A stretch of 64,000 bases of DNA from positions 4,565,723-4,629,722 of the forward strand of contig OY725496.1 of NCBI GenBank assembly GCA_963281255.1, in the 5' to 3' direction. The notes beneath the pieces were generated by a model that saw nothing but the letters and a program-made list of their open reading frames with translations, was not told the DNA's origin and did no database searches. Position numbers and translations under genes: made by a program. Below, piece after piece: positions 1 through 9,971 of the stretch; position 1 is the first letter of the stretch, and each line of letters opens with the position of its first letter. The DNA comes from Aphrocallistes beatrix (lineage: Eukaryota; Porifera; Hexactinellida; Sceptrulophora; Aphrocallistidae).

Positions 1-1
1 A

Positions 2-184
2 GTGAAAGTGAGAGAAGCAATGATGCTCTGCACTAGCGCAGTGGTTGGGACAGACACAGTGAGGATCGGAATCAGACTGGAGAATGGCGGGAATAACTCA
101 GAAATGACAGCGAGAGCATCTGGACTAAGTACAGGAGTCCGCACAGTCTGTGTGCTCGGAATCGACGTTTTCCAAATAAGGTAA
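2..184 (+). other. Possible coding exon at the left edge, gene unidentified
   Basis: The plus strand is open from the window edge and ends in ATAAG followed by GTAATG, a good 5' splice site, so this may be the end of an exon. One minus-strand frame is also open over the same bases, so the strand is not certain. The predicted peptide shows no motif I recognise. Confidence 0.25.
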
Positions 185-552
185 TGGCAGAAGTAACTGT
201 CTTCATCACATACAACGAGTAAATTCAACATTTCAGCTTTTAAATAGATCTTGAAGAGGCATAAAATCACTCTCTCAAATTATCCATTTAATATCAAGTA
301 CGTGATTGGTCAGTTATTTTAGTAATTGCATCTTAAACACGCATGTTAATTTAATGAGGAAGCTAAGGGATCGGATTATGAAGTGATATGAAGGTTAGAA
401 CAGACACAGTTAGCTATTATTGATTGTAAAATATATAGACTAGTGAGTGATGTATTTCACTTGTGGGTGTAGGAAAGATCTGAAAAGTGCTTTAGTTGCT
501 CTGCGATCGAGTCTGTCTCACCCTCAAATGATCCCTTTCTAACACCTACAGG
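184..552. other. Non-coding stretch, nothing recognised
   Basis: AT-rich, with stops in all frames. It may be an intron of the unidentified gene at the left edge. I see no repeat or RNA gene. Confidence 0.3.
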
Positions 553-730
553 ATGGCGAAGTTAGAAATTAGAACAGGAAATGAATTTTCCAGGAGTTCC
601 GGATTGTCCAACACTCACCTTGATCATGTGTAGGTACTTCAGGGGTATCGAAATCACTGCTTTCAGCTACTCTCAACTTGTTGAGGAGCTAATGAAGGAA
701 GATATTGAATACACGGAACAGCAGGTAACT
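553..730 (+). other. Possible exon(s) of an unidentified plus-strand gene
   Basis: A pyrimidine tract ending in CCTACAG precedes ATGGCGAAG at about 553. A second open stretch at about 637-728 reads like coding sequence (GIEITAFSYSQLVEELMK) and ends at CAG|GTAACT, a plausible donor. I cannot join these into a convincing gene and do not recognise the family. They may belong to the same gene as the open stretch at 2-184. Confidence 0.25.
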
Positions 731-992
731 ACAACTAATTGCATGTACATACATCCTGTAACGCTCCCATGTTAGCTCCATGGTGTTTTGAGTAACCTAG
801 TTGGAACAGGAAATAAACAATTTATCACAAGGAAGCAATACCAAAATATAATCAATTAACATCTTTAATGAAGAGAAAACAATTCGATGTATTGGTATAT
901 GTATAGAGCATGAGTATTACATAATATTCACAATAGCGTACATTCAACACATACATTACATATTTGTACTTGGTATAGTTTGAACATAATGA

Positions 993-1484
993 TCAAGTCA
1001 GATCGATTAAAACAGGTTCATCCTGATAAGCTGTCAGGTCTATAACATCTTCCTTCTCTTCCTTGACAACCACGCTCTCCTGGATGCTGTAGCTACCGTC
1101 CGGGTGGATCGTGGCAGAGCTAGCAATCGGATGCGATTGGACAATTTTCTGCTGCATTCCGTCTATAAATAGGTCGCTCAGATCTTGATATGAAGCACTA
1201 CACAGTGGACATTGGACTTTGATAACAACGCCGTTCCCAATAACGACACAGCCCGTTTTAATGAAGAAATAGGCTTCCATGCTTTGGAAGTGTTTGCACT
1301 CTCTGCCACGGAGAGGCCGGGTCATGGGTGTGTGAGAAATCGGACAAATCAAACTGACTTCGTACAAAGAAATCGACACATCAGCCTTGTTCATTTCTTC
1401 CTTATACAGAACAGTCATGGAATCCGAACTCCTGAAAGGAATGGTCTTAATTAGTTCTTCAGTAAGTTCTTTATCCGATAGCAT
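993..1484 (-). CDS. Small SP-RING (PIAS-type) SUMO E3 ligase-like protein with two C-terminal SUMO-interacting motifs
   Basis: Translation from the ATG at 1484 gives 163 aa. An SP-RING (MIZ-type zinc finger) covers about residues 40-105. It has CPISHTPM, then Cys63-x-His65 (ECKH) and Cys92-x2-Cys95 (CPLC), the expected zinc ligands, followed by LFIDGMQQKIV, which resembles the PIAS IIDGLFMEIL segment. SP-RING proteins bind the SUMO-loaded E2 Ubc9 and promote SUMO transfer in the nucleus. The C-terminus has two acidic-flanked SIM-like motifs, DVIDLT and VLIDLT, the second ending the protein. No SAP or PINIT domain is present, unlike PIAS proteins of 500-650 aa. An AG acceptor (CTCTTGCAG) lies just upstream of the open frame at 1491, so there may be an unfound 5' exon. 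NSE2 is the alternative, but the finger reads closer to PIAS. Confidence 0.75.
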   Translation of the reverse strand: MLSDKELTEELIKTIPFRSSDSMTVLYKEEMNKADVSISLYEVSLICPISHTPMTRPLRGRECKHFQSMEAYFFIKTGCVVIGNGVVIKVQCPLCSASYQDLSDLFIDGMQQKIVQSHPIASSATIHPDGSYSIQESVVVKEEKEDVIDLTAYQDEPVLIDLT

Positions 1485-1499
1485 TTCTAACTGCAAGAG

Positions 1500-2090
1500 T
1501 AGTTGAGCATTCTACGCTGCTAGATACTGTCTGAACGTGCTGTGATATATTCCTTAGGTTACATTGGTTTGTTTTAAAGTATTTAAATTGAATTGAATTA
1601 GATATATATCGAGGTAAGCAGAAAGCATGAAATACGTTATAGCTATTCAGCATAGTTCGTTGGACATTATTACTGTGACAATTATGACAGTATTTACTGT
1701 GGTTCCCAGATATATCAACTGTCTCGAGTATTCAATACATGGAATCAATATAAATTGAAATACATAGTAGCAATGAGGTTATAAGAATTTGATAGAGTTC
1801 TAGTAAAATTTCTGAAATCTTTACATAAAATGATATCATATCATTTCAAATTCTCAACAAGTCATCACTGATAAAAACGGATTTCAGACAATCAAGAATG
1901 CACTGTAATAGTAAATATTTTCAGATATCGGATTCAACTAGCAAATAAGAAAGTTGAGCTGAGACATATCAAAACTAACAAAATTGTGTTTACAGTTTTA
2001 TTAACGTACATAGAAACGTACTTTTCACTTTGGCTTCTATTCTCTTGAGAGAGCGCACAACCTCGACAATCTCCTACAAAACACAAACGC
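1500..2090. other. Intergenic stretch between the SP-RING gene and ACTR6
   Basis: AT-rich with no convincing coding frame. It should hold the promoter, and possibly a short 5' exon, of the SP-RING gene and the 3' untranslated region of ACTR6. No repeat recognised. Confidence 0.4.
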
Positions 2091-3332
2091 TCAATCAGTG
2101 AAAGAGAATTGCATTTTAAGTTTCCAGGCGGAATGTCCTTGTTCCATATACTCCTCGAACGAAATCGGAGTGAGGTGAGGAGGCCGAGCGGACAATTCGG
2201 TAGTCGCCAGTCTCTTCCCTCCTTCCCATGCGTAGGCTATCGGGTCTGGAGGGAGGAAGATGTTGAGGAAGTGAGCGGCGGGAAGGGATGCCCTCAGGTC
2301 TGAGTAGAGTCTGTGTTTGAAACCAGGAAATAGTGAGTTCCCCCCGGTGACTAGGATGTTTCGCGTGAGACTCTCGCACATGGGAGGAGGGGTGATTGTG
2401 AGGGAGTGTCTTACCGCCTCTGGCAGACCCATCTGGTCTAGCCCGATGTCGGACGGATGGAAGATCAACTCAGGCACAGAGAACCTCTCGTTTCCGAGTG
2501 CCAGCGTCCTGTCAGGGGGACAAGGCTCGTTCGAGGAAGGATCGTGAATAAATCCACGGTTCGAAAGCGAGAAATCGGGAAGGATGTAGTGAATCAGAGT
2601 CCCAGAATCAGACAATTTGTTTGACTCGCGAAATTTCACTGTTTCTTTCTTACACTTAGACATGTCCGAGTATATATCTCGTGAAATGTAGCACGTGTCC
2701 TCCTTAACCTGATTTATAACGTAGGTTTCTTCCGCTACGTTCAACTGCCTGTACGAGATGAGGTCCTTCAGACGGTTAGTCAGGAACTTGCCCCCTACGT
2801 CTACTCTCAAGAAGGAGCTCGTCACAGGGATCATCTCGCAGAACGGCATCACATGCGTGAACGAGAATCCAGAGTCGAGAACCATGGATGCTGGAGAACT
2901 AGGGTTGTCGGTCTTGTAATGGTAAGCGCTTAGGTTCGCGGATGTTGAGCGAGTAACGGACTTGAATCCGTATTCCTCGAAAAGAATCTCATCCAGGGTA
3001 TCTCGGATGGAAGCGAAGTTGAAAGGAGGCTCAGTGAAGATAAGGTCTGTGTCCTGAGGACTGATGTTAAGGTGTGTGGGGCCGAATATGTGGTCGAAAA
3101 GTTGTCGCTCCACACCCCAGTTTAGTAGGTACCCCTTCTGGAATGCCAGCACCATCATAAGCCCGCTCGTGTCCGTCAGAGAGAACAGCTCAGATCCGAC
3201 GTAGGACTTGTGCCTGTCTAGTTTGGTGCGGGAGATACAGTTGGGGATGATAAGGGGGTGTGTGTCCGAAGAGATGCCCGCCTTGATCGAGTGTCCTCCA
3301 CAGTCCACGATGAGACTCATTGGTGCAGTCAT
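2091..3332 (-). CDS. ACTR6: Actin-related protein 6 (ARP6), subunit of the SWR1/SRCAP chromatin remodeller
   Basis: Single-exon gene, 413 aa, aligning along its length with animal ACTR6 (396 aa in human). Shared blocks include FQKGYLLNWGVERQ, DSGFSFTHVMPFC, LKDLISYRQLNVAEETYVIN, NERFSVPELIFHPSDIG and LVTGGNSLFPGF. ARP6 is part of the SRCAP/SWR1 complex that puts H2A.Z into nucleosomes, so it acts in the nucleus. The actin fold is diverged, as in all ARP6 proteins, and it is probably structural rather than polymerising. The start MTAPMSLIVDCGGH was chosen because the conserved first strand (LIVDCGGHSIKAG) follows at once; the Met five codons later is possible. The ATG lies very close downstream of the CEP170-like gene on the same strand. 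Confidence 0.95.
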   Translation of the reverse strand: MTAPMSLIVDCGGHSIKAGISSDTHPLIIPNCISRTKLDRHKSYVGSELFSLTDTSGLMMVLAFQKGYLLNWGVERQLFDHIFGPTHLNISPQDTDLIFTEPPFNFASIRDTLDEILFEEYGFKSVTRSTSANLSAYHYKTDNPSSPASMVLDSGFSFTHVMPFCEMIPVTSSFLRVDVGGKFLTNRLKDLISYRQLNVAEETYVINQVKEDTCYISRDIYSDMSKCKKETVKFRESNKLSDSGTLIHYILPDFSLSNRGFIHDPSSNEPCPPDRTLALGNERFSVPELIFHPSDIGLDQMGLPEAVRHSLTITPPPMCESLTRNILVTGGNSLFPGFKHRLYSDLRASLPAAHFLNIFLPPDPIAYAWEGGKRLATTELSARPPHLTPISFEEYMEQGHSAWKLKMQFSFTD

Positions 3333-3367
3333 TAGTTTTACGGATTAGGCGAAGTGAATTCAGTTTC

Positions 3368-6300
3368 TTAAGCCAACTCGGCACACATACTAAATGCTAG
3401 AATTTCAAACTTAGATCTTATAACATAAAATGTCTTGATAAAATCAGGAATCGTACTGTGTGTATTGGGTGGGTCTACTATACAGATAAATGTGCCTGAT
3501 CTTACATTGTATCGTCCACCTACCTCACTGGCGGTTTCAAACTCAGGAGAGTGAGAAATGTCTTCAAAAGAATCTGGAGCTGAGAGAGGTGTTATGCCAC
3601 TTCTCAAGTGTTTAACCAGGACACCACGAACCAAACTAAAGAGTAGAAACTAATAATACTTCTTTCTTCTTTTCAGTATGAAAAACAGAGATTTTTACAT
3701 TACAAAGGATATATTATGTTCTGTTGTATGAGGAAATGCATTGTACGTAGTACTCACCTAGCTTGTGAATTAGCTTGGTCGAGATTGAACTCAATGCTGC
3801 GAGTGACGTCACTCAGCGTTTGAATGACAGCTGGATCTAATGACTAAGAACTATAATTAGTACTAATAGGCATTCAAACCTGATAGATACTCCTAGCAAC
3901 ACACACCTGCTGAGGAATGTTCCATGCCCTCCTTCTCCCCTTCTTCTGGGTGCACTCAGGGGTCGCTCCTCTCTCTTCCGTCTCAAGCCTGAAGGGAGGA
4001 GGGAGTAGGATGGGGGCAGGGGGACTCATCAGCTGACTCTCACTGGAGGTCATCGAGATAGGTGTGGATGACGTCACCGGATCTCCGATTTCCTCACCGC
4101 GGGAAGAGACCAGAGAGTCCACCTGAGGGGATTCCAGCTGCGGTCTGGTGCAGGGGGTCATGAACTCCAGCTCTGGGTCTGTGTCCAGTTCTGTTTCTGT
4201 TCTATAAATAGACGTGAACTAGAACAGAGCTATCACCACAGTTGATTTTGAATCTTAATGTCGCTTTAAGAACGAGGAGGAATAGATTAAAAATTCCTTA
4301 TAACATGGCATAGCAATACTCACATATGGTTGCTAGGAGGTTGAGGAGTGGAGAGAATAGGTTCAGTCTCTCTGAACGCCAGCCGTACTTTATGGCTTAC
4401 CGTGTCTCTCTCAGCCAATCGCTCTGTGGGAATAAAAATATAAAAATGAACTGGACCAGGGATATTCTATAGGAATTGGATGGATCAATGGAATTTCCTC
4501 ATCTTATAATACTTCATTTCCATATAAGGAATTCTATTGCTTTACCTGTGGCTATATCTCTATCCTCTTTGAACAAGAGTCTAGGTTCTGTACGGGACAA
4601 TTTCTTACTGCCACTTCTCTCTCCCAACTCCACCACAAACACCTCTGACTTCCTGCCACGTGGCGGTGTGCTCACGGGGGGCTCTGGATCTATGACTGGA
4701 CGCGATAGAGAGATGTCCAGCTGTTCGGACGGAATCTCGTAGGAGCCCCGCCTGATGAGAGGGGGTCTCTCGAGCGGTGAATTTTCTCTATACAATTGCA
4801 CTCATTACACACAGCCTATGTCCATATATGGAACACATCCTGCCCAATCAATGATAGTCTCTATATCATAGAGAGAGAATTGTACGTATTTCGGAGTTAT
4901 TTAAGTGACAAACTATTGCTGTCCATTCTAACGAGAGCTACGCTTCCACATTTGAAATAATACTATAAATAAACTAGATGTAAAGCTACATTCCTACCTC
5001 TCCAGTGGTTGCTCAGGAGGGAGTGAAGCAGGAGGATCTGTGGCTTCCCCACTCTCCATAGAAACGAAGAATTTTGTGCTGCTACGGAAGTCTCTAGAGT
5101 CAGCTGATTGTCTCTGTTCACTGAACCTAGCAACCTCACTTGGATCAGGAATGGGAGATCTCCTTTCTAAGATGTCGGTAGGAAGATGTCTGCTTTCAGG
5201 TATGCGAGAGGAGGGAACCACTTCGGTGGAGGTGTTAGGGGTTGCTATATCGTCTGGTTTGGTGTATTTCCGGTGGGAAGGGGGAGTGGAGAAAGTGTCC
5301 GACCCGTCTCCCCACCAGCTCGGCTGTCCATACAGCGTCCTTGCTCGAGTTGGAAAGTCGCGGACCGATTCTTTGGCGGTAGAGGAAGCGTCTTCTAGGA
5401 TATTCGACATAAACATATCGGCAGCTTAGTTATCACACGAATTCGTGAATCCTTTAGTAGGATAAGGATATTTATCTCGACTTGACAGAACTGTGGTTAT
5501 AGAGTACGTCTACGATTTCAATGACATCATAGAATCTATTCATATATCTCACAAACTCGCTTCAATAGATTCTCCTGACAAACATAAACTAATCTTTAAG
5601 ATTTGTTTATCGAAATTAAAACTGATTAATTTCGATATGTTCTGACACAAATAGAAGAGCGACAACTTCAAACCATCACAGACCTGAAGGGTTTCTGAAT
5701 CTCTCTGTGTCAGGACGAGAGTCAGCTGATCTCGAATAACTAAATTAGAATTATGGAAATATTACGTACTAAATATAGAAGCCGGAATCTGCATATCAGC
5801 TGTACAAGGAGAATAGTATGAGAGTAGTCTAAATGGACCATGGATTGGGATTACCTGTTAGTCGATAGAGGCGTGGACACAATTCTGTCCGAGAAACTGA
5901 TCTGAGAAGAAATCGATTGGCCCACTGGCGCAAAGGATTCGTTCCCTCTGAGGAAAGGAGAGTTGTCCCCCGGATCCCCAAAATAGCTTTTCCCCGCGCA
6001 GGATCCAGGGGTATAGGCGGGGGAACTCCTACCCCCGGGGGGCTGCGTCTGGAAGGAGTGGGAGAAGAGGGGAGAGGGGGCAGAAGGGGAGCTGTAGAGG
6101 TCTGAGTGCGAGCTTAGAGACGGTGGCACAGAATGGTATGCTGGCTGGAGTTGAGGCGCCTAAATAGGAAGAGTTAAATGTCAGTAACTTAGTATTATAG
6201 TGAAACCTCCCATCTGTGAGGATATGAATTGAATTAGGCTGCACCTCAGAATCACCCTTGCTCATCAACTGAAACATTTTAATAATATAAATCTCATTAT

Positions 6301-7329
6301 TTTATTGTTCATTTGATAAATATTAATTTCACTTTACGTGTTGCTGGGGTGAGGGTTCTGGAATGTAAGGCTTCACAGCTGCTTCCCCCACTTCCACGCA
6401 CCAAATATTTGGATCTAAACAAGACAAGTAAACAATTTTATTCTCAAATTGTTTATAAATTAGGATATATAAACAACTTACTTTTACCAAACATGATTCT
6501 AGTCCCGACGTAGAGAGGTACGGACTCTTCTCCCACCGATTCTCCATTCACGAAAGTCTGGAATATGAGAAAAGTGGCAATAATACACCACTACGACACA
6601 CTAGTACACTGAAACAGGAATTCAATCTCTTGTTTAGATTTCTGAATAGTCAACTCCGCTTAATCGGGACAAGTCTCCAGGAACGGAATGGATCCATACA
6701 TAGAAGCTAATACTAAATTTCATTGGTTAATTGGGAACTCAGCTTTTAATCGGGATAAAATATCCGGGACCAAAGTGTCCCAATTAAGCGGAGTCACCTG
6801 TATTATATAGCACAATTCCCAGCTCCACAAGACTACACAGGAATGTGAATTGAAATCCGAGATTTTGAACTTGATAGAGTTCGATATTTTAAATTCTTGA
6901 CATTACAGGGATTGGAATGTATGGTTATGCCCATATAAGGAGTTACCCCGTAAGAGCTCCCTAAGTCCGTCAGTCTGAACACTCCCAGTCTCTGGTCGTG
7001 GTTGAGGACTGCGTGTCGAATGTCGATTCCTTTATGCTAAACAACAAATTAATAAACAACAACAAACTAACATCAACAACAACAAATTATTATCAACAAA
7101 ACATTCATGTAATGTTTACAACTCTCAAAAAACTTTTAGATTTATCATGTTGGAGTATTTAGAATCTCAAAAGATAATTATTTTGGATGTAAAGGTTTCC
7201 TGAAAAGTTTCTGATTGGCCAGTCTGGTACCTTTATTGTGAGGTCACAGTCATCGTCTCGGCCAATGAATAGCTGATGCTTGAGCAGCTCCACACAACTC
7301 CCTGAGCTGTTCAGTCTCCACACTGGCAT
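3368..7329 (-). CDS. CEP170-like centrosomal protein with N-terminal FHA domain (13 exons)
   Basis: Exons read from splice sites and phase: 7329-7231, 7036-6947, 6557-6488, 6414-6338, 6268-6245, 6159-5855, 5739-5684, 5424-4998, 4787-4546, 4423-4324, 4201-3907, 3843-3758, 3635-3368. All phases fit and give about 712 aa. Exons 1-4 encode an FHA domain: LFIGRDDDCDLTI, RHAVLNHDQRLGVF, LGSSYG|TFVNGESV. Exon 8 has TLYGQPSWWGDG, the signature that follows the FHA domain in CEP170 and CEP170B. Human CEP170 is a centriolar-appendage and spindle microtubule protein of about 1580 aa, so this is a short relative. The middle is Ser/Pro-rich and probably disordered; the end is helical (LDPAVIQTLSDVTRSIEFNL). 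The 3' end is uncertain: the last exon is open to the stop at 3368, but a GTAGGT donor at 3523 could end it earlier. Confidence 0.85.
6647..6800. mobile_element. Pogo-like MITE in intron 2 of the CEP170-like gene
   Basis: Inverted ends CAACTCCGCTTAATCGGGAC and its complement GTCCCAATTAAGCGGAGTCA, about 150 bp in all, ending at CTG|TA. It belongs to the same family as the elements at 45201, 51288, 58583 and 59967. There is no coding capacity. It lies in the intron between the second and third FHA exons. Confidence 0.7.
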
Positions 7330-7799
7330 ACTAACACCTAACACCTAACATATAATCAAAGTGTCTCTACAAATCCCCATCCCGACACTTTTTTTTCATG
7401 TCAAGAAATAAGTTGAAGCGTCTCGTATTAAAAGTGTCGTACTGATCCGACAATATTCCTGGTCTTACCGATGATACTAATGCATTTTCTCAGTCAGTAA
7501 AATATAGTTCTACTCCTCGAACTTGAGCTCTCGCCCTCCTGGATTGAGCAGAGTCAGGATATAGTTATGGCCCCTTAAATATTTAAAACTCAACAAAATT
7601 GGTGACATTGTTTTTGAGAAATGTCGGTCGACAGACCGATAGTACATGCAGCTCCAGCAAGTGACTCGAAGTGTGAATATAGAAAGCAATCAACCGTGTT
7701 TTTTTAATATTCCCAGGCGCCCGCAGGGCGATTCTACGGAGACTGTGTGTCCGCAAGCCGCTCAGCGCAATCAAGCGAAGCACGCTCGTATGAATTAAT

Positions 7800-8022
7800 G
7801 GGATATAATTGATTTACAGAATAGAACGGAACCATTCCAGGAAATCTGAATCCCTAATTTACGGAACTTGAAGGAACGGTTCCGGAATTTTAAATGCCTA
7901 TTTACGGAATATTCCGTAAATTAGGCATTTAAAATTCCGGAACCGTTCCGTCAAGTTCTGTGAATTAGGGATTCAGATTTCCTGGAATGGTTCCGTTCCA
8001 TTCCGTAAATTAGGTATGTCCC
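7800..8022. mobile_element. Palindromic MITE, CCTAATTT family, 6-bp flank repeat ATTAAT
   Basis: Two arms of about 105 bp form a near-perfect inverted repeat centred near 7911 (GGAATATTCC), with GGAACGGTTCCG-type blocks repeated in each arm. Both ends are flanked by ATTAAT (7794-7799 and 8023-8028). The outer sequence (GGGAT...TGTCCC, CCTAATTTACGGAA inside) matches the smaller palindromes at 17137 and 62991. It has no coding capacity. Confidence 0.7.
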
Positions 8023-8155
8023 ATTAATGTCAGTTGACAGACTGATAGTGCAGCTCATTAATGGAGCTGACCATGGATATTTTTTGTTCAATTAATAAAT
8101 GAGCAAATCCCCAAACATGATTTCATGTTCATAAATTTATTATCTTTAATCCCCC

Positions 8156-8222
8156 ATTGAATTAAGAGCATTCTTATTTGTAGATTATAGACAGTCTACA
8201 AACAAGAATGCTCTTGAATTAA
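8156..8222. repeat. Short perfect hairpin
   Basis: Arms of about 28 bp (TTGAATTAAGAGCATTCTT and its complement, continuing to TGTAGA) around a loop of about 10 bases. Probably a tiny inverted-repeat element. A second inverted pair, CTAATCCGAA/TTCGGATTAG, lies just downstream at 8232-8287. Confidence 0.6.
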
Positions 8223-8907
8223 TGTTATTTCACTAATCCGAACGATCTTTTGACCATTGATTGGTACACAGAGCTATTCGGATTAGCGAGGGTGTACTCA
8301 ATTCTACAATAATGAGTAATCTAACTTGAATTAACAGCGGTTATTTGCTATCTAGTAGCAATCGTAGATGTATGTATCTACATGCAAATTCTTCAAATTC
8401 TTCTCAGCTGATTCTTGAGATTTTTTATGAATTTTCACCTTATGGCCTAAGTTGACTAATTCATTGAAAGATGATGAAGAATTATGAATTATTCAAAATC
8501 TCAAACATTAGTGCAGATTCTATGCCCAAAAGTGGTTAAAAGGTTGCTCATGTTATATACCTCTAACATTGCTCAGTCCCTAAGCGAAATATCGAATATT
8601 TTTTTCATTATTTTATTTTCAAATTTTGAGTAATTCATTGATAATTCATGAATTAGTCAACTTAGCTTATGACCAGTTTTGAATATGAAACGTATTTGTC
8701 GTTAAATGCAACTCGTACAAGATATTGAGGTAAATATTTAATTAATTGAATTAAAAACAAGAAAATTTTTCTTTATCAATAATATAAATATTGACATTTT
8801 ACTTAAAAGACTTGGAAAATAATTACACTCCGAGTAATAACACAAGTATTTATAGTAGGAATAAACAAATTAGAATAAACAAATACTTCTAAACATCTCC
8901 CTTTTCC

Positions 8908-9351
8908 TTATTTAGGTCTGTTTGATTTGAGTTGGGATTGACTTTCAAGTTTGTTCGATGACCTCGGAGGTAGAACAATCACACTTACACGCGAAACTCT
9001 ATTGGAAGGTGCACTGACTCTGGAACGGTTCCTCTGAACACGTTTCCGGTAAAGAATAGTTATAATAATTATTAAAACAGCAATAGTTATTGCAGAGGAG
9101 ATCACGAAAAAAACAAGGGGAAGAATCCTCAGTAGGAAACTGACTGAAATACCAGATGTATTTTGTGGGGCATAATTTGTTGTCTGCTCTGTTTGTCGTA
9201 TATTTGGATCTGGTGGTGAGTTAACATTGGGCGGGTTTGGGGGTGGTTCGGCTGTGGGAGGGGGCAATTCCTTGCGAGGGCTTGATACACAGGATGCAAG
9301 AATCGCCGAGAGGAGAATAATTAGAAGAATTAAGAACTTTGTATTTCCCAT
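8908..9351 (-). CDS. Kinase-less single-pass membrane protein of the receptor tyrosine kinase cluster
   Basis: 147 aa, one exon. Residues 1-20 form a signal peptide (FLILLIILLSAILASC). A Pro-rich outer segment of about 50 aa follows (PPPTAEPPPNPPN), then a transmembrane helix at about 73-100 and a basic cytoplasmic tail (LYRKRVQRNRSR) that ends after about 45 residues with no kinase domain. Layout and composition mirror the first 100 residues of the short receptor kinase at 21886. I infer a truncated relative that could act as a decoy, partner or adhesion stub; the tail has no tyrosine beyond the membrane boundary. The start is the first Met, with a TATA-like ATATAAAA about 50 nt upstream (9401-9408). 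Confidence 0.6.
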   Translation of the reverse strand: MGNTKFLILLIILLSAILASCVSSPRKELPPPTAEPPPNPPNVNSPPDPNIRQTEQTTNYAPQNTSGISVSFLLRILPLVFFVISSAITIAVLIIIITILYRKRVQRNRSRVSAPSNRVSRVSVIVLPPRSSNKLESQSQLKSNRPK

Positions 9352-9400
9352 TACTTGAATGTTAATTTTAAAATTCCGAGTACTAATTCAATCGCATTGT

Positions 9401-9408
9401 TTTTATAT
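9401..9408 (-). promoter_or_regulatory. TATA-like box of the gene at 8908-9351
   Basis: ATATAAAA on the minus strand about 50 nt upstream of the ATG. Similar boxes precede the other genes of this cluster. Confidence 0.45.
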
Positions 9409-9971
9409 CCCATTTAGTTTCAGACAGACAATAGAATTAATGATTTGGTTGAAGGAACTAATTTTAAACATTTGCTAGACCTTTGACTCAATTGTTATAA
9501 ATTATTTCGCATCCCATATGTAGTTATGGAATGTCTGAAAACATTGGTTTTCTAAACGGAGGACTGACACAACAAGATCCATCTGATGTCTGCGATAAGA
9601 TGAATAATATTCTATTTCGCATTGAAAAGAATCAAAACATTAGTCTTGTATATATTCATGATAGTTTTGTCGGAAGAGTTTAATCACTTGGAGATGGAAC
9701 GGAATACTTGTACCACTCTCAAGTACAATAATCTAATGACTTTTTAAATATTCACCTGATATACTTATGTTCATAGTAAGTGTAGACATTCCTTTATATT
9801 ATTATCTGAACTTAACAAATAGTTCTTTTGTTAGATGCACCAATGAGAACAATGAGAAGTCTGTTCTGTAGAAGATACCATGATGCAACAAAAAATACAA
9901 AAAAATCGCATGCAAGATTGTATATAGAACAAATTCACAAAAAATGGAAAGAATGAGGAGTAGAGTCAGTG

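Larger units (their letters stand above)
7345..8907. other. Repeat-rich intergenic region
   Basis: No gene recognised. It holds a GC-rich repeat end (7713-7790, like 29340-29430), a large palindrome (7800-8022), and two small hairpins (8156-8222; 8232-8287). A near-direct repeat of TGTCRGTYGACAGACYGATAGT flanks the palindrome (about 7622 and 8029). The rest is AT-rich. Confidence 0.5.

Noticed and set aside
3190-3384. Possible extension of the CEP170-like gene across the ACTR6 start in another frame
   Set aside because: Requires coding overlap with the conserved ACTR6 N-terminus and the peptide has no similarity to CEP170.
5040-5429. 129-residue plus-strand frame over the CEP170-like gene
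   Set aside because: Antisense to exon 8, which carries the YGQPSWWG signature in the other strand.
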